DNA of 64,000 nt from Alphaproteobacteria bacterium (lineage in GTDB: Bacteria; Pseudomonadota; Alphaproteobacteria; DSM-16000; Inquilinaceae), in assembly GCA_028277405.1 (NCBI GenBank), contig JANQGH010000095.1, positions 1 to 64,000 of the forward strand, given 5' to 3'. The translations under genes were made by a program, and so were the position numbers. Positions 1 to 9,754 of this stretch are shown piece after piece. Position 1 is the first letter of the stretch. Every line of letters begins with the position of its first letter. The notes beneath the pieces are model-generated. The model worked only from the letters and a program-made list of their open reading frames with translations. It made no database searches and was not told the DNA's origin.

Positions 1-1760
1 GCCCATTTCAGGGCCACCACCGCCTGTTTGGGGTCCGTGACCACCGGCGACAGCAGGTGCGGGATGCCGTCATAGATGCTGAGTTCCAGCATCTTCGGAT
101 CGATCATGATCAAGCGGCAATTCTCCGGCGGCAGCCGGTAGAGCAGCGACAGGATCATCGTGTTGATCGCCACCGATTTACCGGAACCCGTGGTGCCGGC
201 CACCAGCAGGTGGGGCATGCGGGCCAGATCAGCGATCACCGGCTGTCCACCGATCTCCTTGCCCAGAACCAGCGTCAGCTTGCCCGAGGCGCGGTCGTAG
301 ACCGGGTTTTCCAGGATCTCGCGCAACAGCACGATCTCACGCGTCGCGTTCGGCATTTCGATGCCGATGACGTTGCGGCCGGGCACCACGGCCACGCGCA
401 CCGAAACCGCGCTCATCGAGCGGGCGATGTCGTCGGCCAGGCCGATGACACGGCTGGATTTGGTGCCGGGCGCGGGCTCAAGCTCAAACAGAGTCACAAC
501 CGGGCCCGGATTAACCCGCACGATGGAGCCGCGAACGCCGAAATCGCCCAGCACACTTTCCAGCATGGCCGCAGTCTCCTGCAGCGCTGCCTCGCTTTGC
601 TGGGCCGGGCGCGTTGCCGGATCGGGCGCGCCCAGGATGTCGAGAGGCGGCAGCTCGTATTCGGCGCTCGGCGCCAACTCCAGACGCGACTGGCGGCTGT
701 CGGTGCGTGGACGGCGCAATGTCGGCGCCGGGCCCGGTGGCGCTTGGACGCGGATCGGCTTGGCGGCGACAGCGGCCGACGCGTTCGGCGGCACGACCTG
801 CGGCTCCGAACCGGACTGGTCGTCGTCGGAAGGCATTTCGATGGGATCGATGCCTTCCGGCTCGGCGCGATCGACCGGCGGCGCCTGCTTGGCGCGCCGG
901 CGCTGAAGCATGCTTTCAGCCCCCCGCGCTGTGAACGCGCCAGCGGCAACCAGTCGTGGCCACAGCCAGGCGGCACCGATCCTGGTGTAGTACCAGCCGA
1001 GCGCCAACAGCCACCAGCCATAGCGGGCGCCCCAGGCAATGCCGGTGCTGCCCTGCCGGACGAGATAAACGATGATGCGCCGCCACTCACCGAGGCCGAG
1101 GCCGAGCGCGATCAGCACGAGGATCAGGGCCGGCACGGCAAGCATTGCCGAGAACCATTGGGGCGAGATCCAACCCCAATAGGGCATGGCCTGTTCGGCC
1201 AGCCAGCCCATCAACATCGCGCCCAAGGCCCCACCGAGACTGAACACACCAATCCAGCTCGACGGCGCAGCAAAGGGCGCAAGCATGGCGGCAGCGACGG
1301 GCGCCGTCAGGGCCAGTCCCGCGACGCGCAGCCAGGCGGGCCCGACCGGTCGAACGCGAAGAAGCCGCCAGCCCCAAACCAGCGGCACCAGGGCGAAGAG
1401 ATAGCCTGCACCGCCCAAGGTCTGGATCAGCAGATCGGCCGGATAAGCACCGAACGCACCCAGCCAGTTCTGGGTGCCTTCAGTGCCGCCGACGCGGTTC
1501 CACGACGGGTCCGTCGAGCTGTAGCTGGCCAAGGCGATGAACAGCAACACTGCCGCCGTCAGCAGCGCCAGCCCGCCAATCTGCTTCGCCCGCTGGCCGA
1601 CAAACAGGGCGACGCTTTCCGGCAGCAGCGAGGAACGAGTCTGGGCCCTAGACCGCGCCGAGGTTGACCGGCCGCGCTGGGGACGCCGTCGTGTCGATTG
1701 CCCGCGCGATGCCTGGCTTCGCGGAAGTCGGCCGGTTGCCGGGGATGCAGCACGCGCCAT
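1..1760 (-). CDS. ftsK: DNA translocase FtsK, N-terminal part (runs off left edge)
   Basis: FtsK couples cell division to chromosome segregation by pumping DNA at the septum and activating XerCD at dif. About 586 codons are visible. The first ~45 residues are Arg/Ser-rich and cytosolic. Four or so membrane spans follow, beginning with the family's characteristic [11 protein letters not shown] stretch just after the first span. A proline/acidic linker leads into the motor. Walker A (GTTGSGKS) lies at about residues 522-529, encoded at 174-197, and the following stretch with [17 protein letters not shown] is typical of FtsK. The rest of the motor and the DNA-reading gamma domain lie outside the window. 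The ATG at 1760 overlaps the stop of the upstream aminotransferase (TGATG), so the two are translationally coupled. Identity is secure. Confidence 0.96.
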   Translation of the reverse strand, partial: MARAASPATGRLPRSQASRGQSTRRRPQRGRSTSARSRAQTRSSLLPESVALFVGQRAKQIGGLALLTAAVLLFIALASYSSTDPSWNRVGGTEGTQNWLGAFGAYPADLLIQTLGGAGYLFALVPLVWGWRLLRVRPVGPAWLRVAGLALTAPVAAAMLAPFAAPSSWIGVFSLGGALGAMLMGWLAEQAMPYWGWISPQWFSAMLAVPALILVLIALGLGLGEWRRIIVYLVRQGSTGIAWGARYGWWLLALGWYYTRIGAAWLWPRLVAAGAFTARGAESMLQRRRAKQAPPVDRAEPEGIDPIEMPSDDDQSGSEPQVVPPNASAAVAAKPIRVQAPPGPAPTLRRPRTDSRQSRLELAPSAEYELPPLDILGAPDPATRPAQQSEAALQETAAMLESVLGDFGVRGSIVRVNPGPVVTLFELEPAPGTKSSRVIGLADDIARSMSAVSVRVAVVPGRNVIGIEMPNATREIVLLREILENPVYDRASGKLTLVLGKEIGGQPVIADLARMPHLLVAGTTGSGKSVAINTMILSLLYRLPPENCRLIMIDPKMLELSIYDGIPHLLSPVVTDPKQAVVALKW

Positions 1761-3019
1761 CACAAACCTCCGGCACGCTCTCGGCGCGCCTCATTGTTGC
1801 TTATGGTCGACAGATCCGCCGCCGCCTTTTCCCGCGATCGGGCCAGAATCGGCGCGGCCCGACCCATCGCCTCGGCGATTGTCGCCGGGTCGTGCACGAC
1901 GGCGATGCGCACATAGCGATCGCCCACCGACCGTCCGTCCGGGCCGGCCTTCGACAGAAAGGCGCCTGGCAGCACCCGAATTCCCGCTTCCCGCCATAGC
2001 GAGGCGGCCGTCTCCACGCCGTCGCCCACGTCGAGCCAAAGAAAGAAGCCCGCCTCGGCCCGCTGATACGGCAGGTGGGGCGCCAACGACGCACAGGCCG
2101 CGTCAAAACGCTGGCGATAGCGGTCGCGAACGCCGGCGACATGCGCGTCATCGTCCCACAGGGCGGCCGCGACCGCTTGAATCGGCAACGGCATGCAGGC
2201 GGCGGAATAGGACCGCAGGCGCCGTTGGGGCTCGATCAATGCGCGATCACCAACAACGAAGCCGGCCCGCAGCCCCGCGGCGTTGGAGCGTTTGGACAGA
2301 GATTGGAACAGCAAAAGACTGGTCAGATCGCCGTCTGCGGCCTCCAACGCCCCGATCGGTTTTCGGTCGCCGTAGATCTCGACGTAGCATTCGTCGACGG
2401 CGAGCACGAAGCCATGCCGCCGGGCAAGGCCGATGAGCCGAACCAGATAATCGCGCGGTAAAATCACGCCCTGAGGGTTGGTCGGACTGCATAAGAAGAA
2501 CAAGGCCGTTCTTGCCAGCAAGCTTGGGTCAAGCGCGTCCAGGTCCGGCAGAAAGCCGGTTTCGGCGCGGCAATCCAGATAGACCGGTTCTGCCCCCGAC
2601 ATGACCGCCGAGCCTTCATAGCCGGCGTAATAGGGGTTGGGCAGACAGACTGCCGGCTGCCGGCCGGCCTTTCTTTCCGGCACCAAGGCCTGGGCCGCCA
2701 GAAACATGCCCTCGCGCGTGCCCGACAGCGGCAAGACCTGATCGGGCGTCAGTCCGTCAGCGACCGCGCCGAAACGGCGCCGCAGCCAACCGAGACAGGC
2801 CTGATTGTGCGCCGGCGTGCCACCGACAGGGGGGTAGCGGTTCCAGTCCGCGCGATGCTCGTCCAGGATGCCGGCGACGAAATCGGGACACGGATCCTGC
2901 GGTTCGCCGACCGACATCGATATCGGATCGCGGTCTTGCGGCGGCTGGATGCCATCAAGCAGCGCGCGCAGACGCGCGAACGGATAGTCCGTCAAACGCT
3001 CCAGCCGCTCCGCCACCAT
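1760..3019 (-). CDS. dapC: PLP-dependent class I/II aminotransferase, probable N-succinyldiaminopimelate aminotransferase
   Basis: This is a fold-type I aminotransferase, most like DapC, which makes N-succinyl-LL-diaminopimelate for lysine and peptidoglycan synthesis. With the start at 3019 it has 419 residues. Visible are the substrate/PLP segments SVGEPQDP (~37-44), LSGTREGMF (~99-106), CSPTNPQG (~177-184), AVDECY (~207-212) and the PLP-binding Lys243 in SLSKRSN. The reading frame stays open upstream to 3271, but [12 protein letters not shown] close after the 3019 ATG is where DapC proteins usually begin. An ATG at 3037 is an alternative, and neither has a strong ribosome binding site. The stop overlaps the ftsK start. 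The pathway assignment rests on family resemblance; another alanine/aspartate-type aminotransferase is possible. Confidence 0.82.
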   Translation of the reverse strand: MVAERLERLTDYPFARLRALLDGIQPPQDRDPISMSVGEPQDPCPDFVAGILDEHRADWNRYPPVGGTPAHNQACLGWLRRRFGAVADGLTPDQVLPLSGTREGMFLAAQALVPERKAGRQPAVCLPNPYYAGYEGSAVMSGAEPVYLDCRAETGFLPDLDALDPSLLARTALFFLCSPTNPQGVILPRDYLVRLIGLARRHGFVLAVDECYVEIYGDRKPIGALEAADGDLTSLLLFQSLSKRSNAAGLRAGFVVGDRALIEPQRRLRSYSAACMPLPIQAVAAALWDDDAHVAGVRDRYRQRFDAACASLAPHLPYQRAEAGFFLWLDVGDGVETAASLWREAGIRVLPGAFLSKAGPDGRSVGDRYVRIAVVHDPATIAEAMGRAAPILARSREKAAADLSTISNNEARRERAGGL

Positions 3020-3200
3020 GGATTCCGCACCAACCATCGAATCAAGCGATTCCAACTGCCACCTGTTTCCAAAATACCCGCCAAACGGCCTGGATACAAG
3101 GTATCGCCGAAAACAGAACATTTCTGAATCAATCGCTTGCCAGCAGATACTTAGATCTGATCTTGGCGGGCAGCGCGACAGGAACGTCTGGTGAACGCCA

Positions 3201-3235
3201 AAGAAAAGGCCCCGAACGGCAAGCCATTCGGGGCC
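3201..3235 (-). terminator. Rho-independent terminator of glnK-amtB
   Basis: A perfect 9-bp stem, GGCCCCGAA paired with TTCGGGGCC (3208-3216 and 3227-3235) around a 10-nt loop, is followed on the minus strand by TTTTCTT. It lies about 45 bp after the amtB stop, as expected for the end of a glnK-amtB transcript. Confidence 0.85.
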
Positions 3236-3280
3236 AGAAGATGGGCCCCAGCCGAAGCCAGGACCCGTCATGGGAGCTAG

Positions 3281-4690
3281 CTAGGCGCGCTGGGAGCCCT
3301 GTCCGAATTCCGGATAGGCCTCCATGCCCAGTTCGGCACGATCGAGACCAAGGGCCTCGTCGTCCTCGGAGACGCGCAGCCCGATGATGGCCTTGATGAT
3401 CAGCCACACAATCGCGCTGGTGATCAGGACGAACGCCCCGACGGCCGCGATGCCGACGATCTGCACACCCAGATTGCCGCCGCCGAAGATGCCGACCGCA
3501 AGCGTGCCCCAGATACCCGCCACCAGGTGGGCCGGGATGGCGCCGACAACGTCATCGACCTTCATCCTGTCGATGATGGGCACGGCCAGGACGACCAGCA
3601 CGCCACCGACCGCGCCGATGATGATCGACATGAAGTGGTTCGTCAGATCCGGGCCGGCGGTAATCGAGACCAGACCTGCGATCGCGCCGTTCAGGGCGAA
3701 GGTCAGGTCGATCTTTCGGAACATGATCTGGGTCATGATAATGGCCGCGACCACACCACCGGCGGCAGCCAGATTGGTGTTCACGAACACCCCGGCCATG
3801 GCCACGGCATCGAGTGCCGACCCCAAGGCCAGTTGGGAGCCGCCGTTGAAACCGAACCAGCCAAGCCACAGGATGAACGTGCCGAGCGTGGCGAGCGGCA
3901 GGTTTGCCCCCGGCATCGGGTTGATCGACCCGTCCTTGTTGTACTTGCCGCGGCGCGCGCCGACGATGAAGGCGCCTGTCAACGCCGCCCAGCCGCCGAC
4001 CGAGTGCACGATGGTCGACCCGGCGAAGTCGCTGAAGCCCATCTCGGCGAGCCAGCCGCCGCCCCAGGTCCAGGAGCCCTGGATCGGGTAAATCAGACCG
4101 GTCAGCACAATGATGAAGACCATGAACGGCCAGAAGCGAATGCGCTCGGCAAGCGTGCCGGAAACGATCGACGCCGCGGTCGCGACAAAGACCATCTGGA
4201 AGAACCAGTCCGACATGACCGCGTAGCCGTTGCCGACCACCGCCGCGACCATCTCTTCGGTCGGTTCCTCGGCGCCGAGCAGCGCCAGCTCAGCCTCCGA
4301 CGTGTTGTAGAACAGCGAGAAGCTGCCGATGTAGCCGCTGACGTCCGTGTACATCAGATCGTAGCCGATCAGGTAGTACATGATGCCGGCGATCGAATAG
4401 AGGGTGATGTTCTTCAGGCAGATCGCGGCCGTGTTCTTGGTGCGCACCAGGCCGGATTCCAGCATCGCGAAGCCGGCCGCCATCCACATCACCAGGGCGC
4501 CGGTGATCAGGAACGAAAAGGTGTTGAAAACGAAGGCCGATTCCGCGGGAACGCCCATGGCGGGCGCGGCTTCAACGGTTTCGGCCGCCGCTTCAGCGGC
4601 GGCTTCGCTTTCCTGTGCCAGCGACGGCTCGATCATCGCCAAGCCGACCAGGCCGAGGGCGCCCGTTGCGAGCGCCAATTTCTTCAGCAT
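3281..4690 (-). CDS. amtB: Ammonium transporter AmtB
   Basis: AmtB is a trimeric inner-membrane ammonium channel closed by its PII partner. The protein has 469 residues. An N-terminal signal-like segment ending near SLAQ is followed by an Ala/Glu-rich spacer and about eleven hydrophobic spans. The conserved DFAGSTIVHSVGG motif supplies the first pore histidine, and the second lies in GAIPAHLVAGIWG, matching the twin-His pair of E. coli AmtB. The ATG at 4690 is chosen because GAGG lies 7 bp upstream and the signal segment begins there; the open frame reaches 4834 but would overlap glnK. It is 16 bp downstream of glnK, the usual glnK-amtB operon, and is probably switched on by nitrogen limitation. 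Confidence 0.96.
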   Translation of the reverse strand: MLKKLALATGALGLVGLAMIEPSLAQESEAAAEAAAETVEAAPAMGVPAESAFVFNTFSFLITGALVMWMAAGFAMLESGLVRTKNTAAICLKNITLYSIAGIMYYLIGYDLMYTDVSGYIGSFSLFYNTSEAELALLGAEEPTEEMVAAVVGNGYAVMSDWFFQMVFVATAASIVSGTLAERIRFWPFMVFIIVLTGLIYPIQGSWTWGGGWLAEMGFSDFAGSTIVHSVGGWAALTGAFIVGARRGKYNKDGSINPMPGANLPLATLGTFILWLGWFGFNGGSQLALGSALDAVAMAGVFVNTNLAAAGGVVAAIIMTQIMFRKIDLTFALNGAIAGLVSITAGPDLTNHFMSIIIGAVGGVLVVLAVPIIDRMKVDDVVGAIPAHLVAGIWGTLAVGIFGGGNLGVQIVGIAAVGAFVLITSAIVWLIIKAIIGLRVSEDDEALGLDRAELGMEAYPEFGQGSQRA

Positions 4691-4706
4691 GTCAGTCCTC
4701 ATTTGA

Positions 4707-5048
<342 letters not shown>

Positions 5049-5138
5049 TCAGTCCCCTGATTCAGTCCGAATGACCCGGTTTCTTCATGACCGGGGTGCC
5101 TTGCTGCCGTGGAGATACGGCTTCGACACAAAACCGAC

Positions 5139-5153
5139 TCAAAAACCGTGCCA
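5139..5153 (-). promoter_or_regulatory. Candidate sigma-54 (-24/-12) promoter for glnK-amtB
   Basis: On the minus strand the sequence reads TGGCACGGTTTTTGA, which matches TGGCAC-N5-TTGC except for the last base (A in place of C). Transcription would start near 5128, leaving an ~80-nt leader before the glnK ATG. Nitrogen-regulated sigma-54 promoters are known for glnK-amtB in many proteobacteria. Upstream I see only a possible NtrC half-site (TGCACC at 5161-5166), not a full dyad. Confidence 0.55.
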
Positions 5154-5225
5154 GTTTGGTTGCACCGCGTCATAGGGCTCAAAATCAGGGAAAATCCGTC
5201 CTATCGCGGCCACAGATGCATAATT

Positions 5226-5265
5226 ATTAGGCAAACACGAACTACCGACCAATAATTAGGCAAAC
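5226..5265. repeat. AT-rich direct repeat upstream of ubiH
   Basis: The 11-mer ATTAGGCAAAC occurs at 5226-5236 and again at 5255-5265, start-to-start distance 29 bp, close to three helical turns. Both copies are flanked by TAATTATT- or AATAATT-like sequence, an AT-rich island in otherwise GC-rich DNA. They lie between the divergent glnK and ubiH genes, about 55 bp before the ubiH ATG. This is a candidate operator or promoter element; I do not recognise the regulator. Confidence 0.5.
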
Positions 5266-5319
5266 TAGTGTGCTGTCTTGTCCCTGGACAATCATCTGAT
5301 CGGGTCGGAAAGTCCTCCG

Positions 5320-6597
5320 ATGACTACGACAAGAAGCGCGACGTGCGCGCAAGACGCCTTGGGCCGGAAGGACGGGACGCTCAGTTGCCGCGTTTTGATC
5401 GTCGGCGGCGGGCTTGCCGGCCTGACGCTTGCCGCCAGATTGGGAAAAGCCGGCCTGCCGGTGATCGTCGCTGATCGCGAGAGCAAGAAGGCGCGTGCGG
5501 CCCTGCCGTTCGACGGCAGGACGACGGCGATCTCCTTCGGCTCACAGCAGGTGCTGGATGGCGCAGGCCTTTGGCGGCCCCTGTTGCCGGACGCCGAGCC
5601 CATCTTGGACATCAGGATCGCGGACGACCGCCAGCCCCTGTTCCTGCATTTCGACCATCGCGAGATGGCGTCAGAATCTGATGGGGCACCGTTCGGCCAC
5701 ATCATCGAAAACAGGCTGATCCGCCTGGCGCAGTTCGCCGCGCTCGATGATCTGAAGTCGGTAACCCATCTGGCGCCGGCGACCGTCACGGCGATAGACC
5801 GCACCGACGAGGCCGTCGCGGCGACCTTGGCCGATGGGACACAGATCAAGGCGGAGATCGTCATCGGTGCCGACGGTCGCGGCTCGATGGTGCGCCAGGA
5901 CGCCAGCATCGGCTTTCGCCGCTGGCGCTACAATCAGCACGCCATTGTCTGTACGATCGCGCACGCAAAGCCGCACGCCGGGCTGGCGCTGGAGCACTTC
6001 ATGCCGGAGGGCCCGTTCGCCGTCTTGCCGATGACCGACGCGCCCAAGGCAAAAGGCGCCGGCGTCGATCACCGCTCGTCGATCGTTTGGACCGAACGGC
6101 CCGCGCGCGCGGATTACTTCCTGGGCCTCTCAGTGGCTGACTTCAACAAAGCCCTGAACGAGCGCATGGGCGACTATCTCGGGCGCGTGCGCCTGCTTGG
6201 CGACCGCTTCCGGTATCCCCTCGGCGTCTTGCACGCGCGGCGTTACACGGATATGCGCATGGCGTTGATCGGCGAGGCCGCCCATGCCATTCACCCGATC
6301 GCCGGCCAGGGCCTCAATCTGGGACTGCGCGACGTGGCCTTGCTGTCCGAACTGCTGATCGATCGGGCGCGGCTTGGCCTCGATCTGGGCGATCGTGGTC
6401 TACTAGCGACCTACGAACGGCGCCGGCGGCCGGACAACGCCACCATGCTGGCCACGACCGACCTGCTGAACCGGCTGTTTTCCAATCGGGTTTTGCCGAT
6501 CCGCGCGGCAAGGGGGCTGGGTCTGGAGATGGTCGGCAGGCTGCCGCCACTGAAACGCTTCTTCATGCGCCAGGCCATGGGGCTTGGACTACGGTAA
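5320..6597 (+). CDS. ubiH: FAD-dependent ubiquinone biosynthesis hydroxylase (UbiH/UbiF/VisC/COQ6 family)
   Basis: Members of this family hydroxylate the aromatic ring of ubiquinone intermediates using FAD, NAD(P)H and O2. The 425-residue protein shows the N-terminal dinucleotide motif GGGLAGLTLAARLGKAG after ~27 residues, the mid-protein GADGRGSMVR motif and the family signature GEAAHAIHPIAGQGLNLGLRD near residue 325. The ATG at 5320 has GGAAAG about 10 bp upstream and is preferred to an upstream TTG at 5278. Which ring position it attacks cannot be told from sequence. It is divergent from glnK and converges on the RND pump with only 13 bp between stops. Confidence 0.9.
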   Translation: MTTTRSATCAQDALGRKDGTLSCRVLIVGGGLAGLTLAARLGKAGLPVIVADRESKKARAALPFDGRTTAISFGSQQVLDGAGLWRPLLPDAEPILDIRIADDRQPLFLHFDHREMASESDGAPFGHIIENRLIRLAQFAALDDLKSVTHLAPATVTAIDRTDEAVAATLADGTQIKAEIVIGADGRGSMVRQDASIGFRRWRYNQHAIVCTIAHAKPHAGLALEHFMPEGPFAVLPMTDAPKAKGAGVDHRSSIVWTERPARADYFLGLSVADFNKALNERMGDYLGRVRLLGDRFRYPLGVLHARRYTDMRMALIGEAAHAIHPIAGQGLNLGLRDVALLSELLIDRARLGLDLGDRGLLATYERRRRPDNATMLATTDLLNRLFSNRVLPIRAARGLGLEMVGRLPPLKRFFMRQAMGLGLR

Positions 6598-6610
6598 TCT
6601 GCGCGGCCGA

Positions 6611-9600
6611 TCACTCCGCCGCGTCCGGAACGGTGGCCCGACCGGACGGTTGAGACGCAGACCCGTTTGCCGCCGCCACCTCGGCCTCGAGTCGCCGCGC
6701 TTCGTCGCTGCGGGGCTTTGACAGCCCGGCCAGCAACAGATAGGCGACCGGCGTCACGAACAGCGTGAACAGGGTCGCAAACCCCAGCCCGCCGACGACG
6801 ATCCAGCCCAGCGCCGAGCGCGCTTCCATGCCGGGTCCGCTGGCCAGAACCAGGGGCAAGCCCGCGCAGACCGTGGACAGGGCGGTCATCATGATCGGCC
6901 GGAACCGAATGATGCAGGCCTCTTCGACCGCTTCGCGAACGGATCGGCCCTGGTCGCGCAGTTGCGCGGCGAACTCGACGATCAGGATGCCGTTCTTGGC
7001 CATCAGCCCGACGATCATGACCAGGCCGATTTGGCTGTAGATGTTGATCGAACCGCCGGACAGGGCGATCGCCATCACAGCGGCCCCAAGGCCCAGCGGG
7101 ACGGTCACGATGATGATCAAGGCCGCCACAAAGCTTTCGAACTGGGCGGCCAGCACGAGCAGCACGACCAGCAAGGCGATACCGAAGGTGATCAGCGTGC
7201 CGGAGGCCGTCTGCTCCAGCGCGGCCGCGTCGCCCAACATGAGAACGCCTATGTTCGACGGCAGGACCTCGGCGGCCAGCGCCTCCAGATCCGTTACCGC
7301 CGTCCCGAGATCATAGCCTTCCGCCAAGCTGGCATAGATCGGCACGGCGCGCCGCTGTCCTTCGCGCGGCAACGAGGTCGCGATCGAGGTCTCGACGATG
7401 GTGATCAAGGCAGAGAGCGGCACGACCTGTCCGTCGGACGTCGAAACGTAAAGGTTTTCCAGATCGCTGGGATCGTTCACGGCATCCAGCGGCGCCTCGA
7501 CCCGGATGGGAATGGCAACGTCGCCGTCGTAGACCTCCGCGACCTCTCGCCCGTCAAGCATGGTCAGCATGGCCTGGGCAATGCTGTCGATCGAGACGCC
7601 CAAGGCAGCCGCGGCCTCGCGATCGGCAATGACGTCGTATTGCGGTTGGCTGGCGTCGAAGCCGACCGAAGGCTCGATCAGACCCGGCAGGCGCTCGCGC
7701 ATCTCCTCCACCAGATCGTCTGCGGCATCGGCGATCACGGCGTAGTCGGTTCCCGTCAGGGCGAAGCTAAGGCCCGTACCGCCGCCGCGAATGCCCAGAC
7801 TGTTGGGGCTGCGGATAGCGACGCTGACCGCGGGCAGCGCCAGCAGTTCGGGGATCAGGCCGCGCATGATCTCCTGCTGGCTCACGTCCCGCTCGTCCCA
7901 GGGCGCCAGGGTGACGATCAGAAAACCGCGCGACGATCGGCCGGCGCCGGCAATCGAATAGACATCCGTGGCCAGGCCGGCATCCAACAGCGGGTTCACC
8001 AAGGCTTCCACGTCGCGCATCTGAGCCTCGGTGTATTCGAAGCTGGCGCCGTTCGGCGCCGATACGACGACGAACATGCGGCCCCGATCCTCCGGCGGCA
8101 CCAATTGCTGTGGCAAGCCTTGGAAAATGCCCCAGGCCACGACCGTGAAGCCGATCGCGACCGCCACGACAACCAGGGGCGCCGCCAGACAGGCGCGAAG
8201 GACGAGCCGGTAGAGGCGGGCAATCGGCCGACCGATTGCGCCGAGCGCGCGCGAAAGAAGCGGCGCCGGACGCCCGTCGCTCGTGCCGGCGAGGCGCGAG
8301 GCCATCATCGGGCACAGGGTCAAGGCAACAAAGGACGAGATGACCACGGCAATGGCCAGTACGTAGCCAAACTCGGTGAACAGCGCGCCGGCCGTGCCGG
8401 GCAGAAACGCCAGCGGCACGAAGACCGCCGCCAACGTCGCCGTCGTCGCCAGGACGGCGAAGAAGACCTGTCGCGTGCCCAACACGGCGGCCGCGCGCGG
8501 CCCCATGCCTTGGGCGCGATGCCGTTCGATGCTCTCCAGGACAACAATGGCGTCATCGACGACCATGCCGGTGGCCAAGACCAGGGCGAGCAAGGTCAAG
8601 AGATTGACGGAAAACCCGAGCAGCCAGATTGCCGCGATCGTCCCGACGATTGCGATCGGCACGGTAACGGCGGGGACCAAGGTCGAGGCGGCGGAGCCCA
8701 GGAAAAGAAAGACCACGGCGACGACGATGATCGTGGCGATCATCAGGCTGAACGCCACCTCGCCGATCGCGCCCTCGATGAAGACGGCATCGTCCGCAAG
8801 GTTGGTGATGGTAACGCCGTCCAACTGGTCGTTCAGGTCGGCAATCGCGGCGTTCACGGCATGCGAAATCGCGATCGTGTCGGAGTTTGGCTGGCGGACG
8901 ATGCCGAGACCGATCGAGCGCTGGCCGTTATGGTGCGTCACCGATCCACCGACCTCCGGCCGCAAATGGACCGTGGCGATGTCGGACACCCGCGTCGTGC
9001 CATCGACCCAGAGATCGGCAATCGTATCTTCAGAGGTCGCCGTGGCGTCGGCCCGTACGAGGATCTCGCGATTGGTCGTCACCAGCGTGCCGGCCGGCAG
9101 ATCGACCGCGGCCTGGGCCAGCGCCTGATCGAGCTGAACCAACGAGATGCTGCGGCTGGCCATCGCAACCGGGTCGATGGTGACCGCGAAGACCGGATTG
9201 CGAACGCCGTACGAGGTGACATCGGCAACGCCGTCAACGGCCGCCAGCCGATCGACGATCACGGTGTCCACCAGCCGGCTCAACTGATCGACCGGCAGCG
9301 TGTCGGTGGCGACCGCCAGTCGGATGATCGGGCTGGCGTCGGCGTCGGCCTTGACGACGGTCGGCGCCTCGGCGCCGTCCGGCAGGCGCCGTTCGACCGT
9401 GGAGACCGCGTCGCGTACGTCGCCGGCCACCACTTGCAAATCGGCATCCGGCGAAAACTCGATCGTCACGCGGCTGAAACCGGACGACGAGGACGAGGAT
9501 ATGGATTCGACGCCGGACACGCGCGCGACCGCGCCTTCGATCAGACTGGTGATCTCGGCGTCCACGGTCTCAGGTGCCGCGCCGCTATAGGTCGTCGTGA

Positions 9601-9754
9601 CGCTGACCACCGGCCGGTCGACATCCGGCAGTTCGCGGATCTCGACGCCCATCAAGGCGGCCGCGCCCGCGATCACGATCAACAGGTTCATGACAACAGC
9701 CAGGACCGGCCGCCGCACGCAGAGCGCCGGAAGGTCCCGGACCGAGACGTTCAT
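6611..9754 (-). CDS. RND efflux transporter, inner-membrane pump subunit (AcrB/HAE1-like)
   Basis: This is the proton-driven pump of a tripartite efflux system, 1047 residues, the normal size for the hydrophobe/amphiphile efflux-1 family. Twelve spans flank two large periplasmic loops. The proton-relay aspartates are present in ATGMVVDDAIVVLE (span 4), and the span-10 lysine is in MAKNGILIVEFA. The start codon overlaps the stop of the adaptor gene by 4 bp, so the two are made together. No outer-membrane TolC-like channel and no TetR-type regulator are encoded beside them, so a shared TolC elsewhere is likely. The substrate cannot be inferred; the pump could serve drugs, bile-like detergents or lipids. 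Confidence 0.95.
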   Translation of the reverse strand: MNVSVRDLPALCVRRPVLAVVMNLLIVIAGAAALMGVEIRELPDVDRPVVSVTTTYSGAAPETVDAEITSLIEGAVARVSGVESISSSSSSGFSRVTIEFSPDADLQVVAGDVRDAVSTVERRLPDGAEAPTVVKADADASPIIRLAVATDTLPVDQLSRLVDTVIVDRLAAVDGVADVTSYGVRNPVFAVTIDPVAMASRSISLVQLDQALAQAAVDLPAGTLVTTNREILVRADATATSEDTIADLWVDGTTRVSDIATVHLRPEVGGSVTHHNGQRSIGLGIVRQPNSDTIAISHAVNAAIADLNDQLDGVTITNLADDAVFIEGAIGEVAFSLMIATIIVVAVVFLFLGSAASTLVPAVTVPIAIVGTIAAIWLLGFSVNLLTLLALVLATGMVVDDAIVVLESIERHRAQGMGPRAAAVLGTRQVFFAVLATTATLAAVFVPLAFLPGTAGALFTEFGYVLAIAVVISSFVALTLCPMMASRLAGTSDGRPAPLLSRALGAIGRPIARLYRLVLRACLAAPLVVVAVAIGFTVVAWGIFQGLPQQLVPPEDRGRMFVVVSAPNGASFEYTEAQMRDVEALVNPLLDAGLATDVYSIAGAGRSSRGFLIVTLAPWDERDVSQQEIMRGLIPELLALPAVSVAIRSPNSLGIRGGGTGLSFALTGTDYAVIADAADDLVEEMRERLPGLIEPSVGFDASQPQYDVIADREAAAALGVSIDSIAQAMLTMLDGREVAEVYDGDVAIPIRVEAPLDAVNDPSDLENLYVSTSDGQVVPLSALITIVETSIATSLPREGQRRAVPIYASLAEGYDLGTAVTDLEALAAEVLPSNIGVLMLGDAAALEQTASGTLITFGIALLVVLLVLAAQFESFVAALIIIVTVPLGLGAAVMAIALSGGSINIYSQIGLVMIVGLMAKNGILIVEFAAQLRDQGRSVREAVEEACIIRFRPIMMTALSTVCAGLPLVLASGPGMEARSALGWIVVGGLGFATLFTLFVTPVAYLLLAGLSKPRSDEARRLEAEVAAANGSASQPSGRATVPDAAE

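Noticed and set aside
57-1667. 536-codon ORF opposite ftsK
   Set aside because: The minus strand encodes recognisable FtsK membrane spans and a Walker A motif throughout this stretch.
5154-5180. NtrC binding site upstream of glnK
   Set aside because: Only one half (TGCACC) is present; the partner half at the right spacing does not match.
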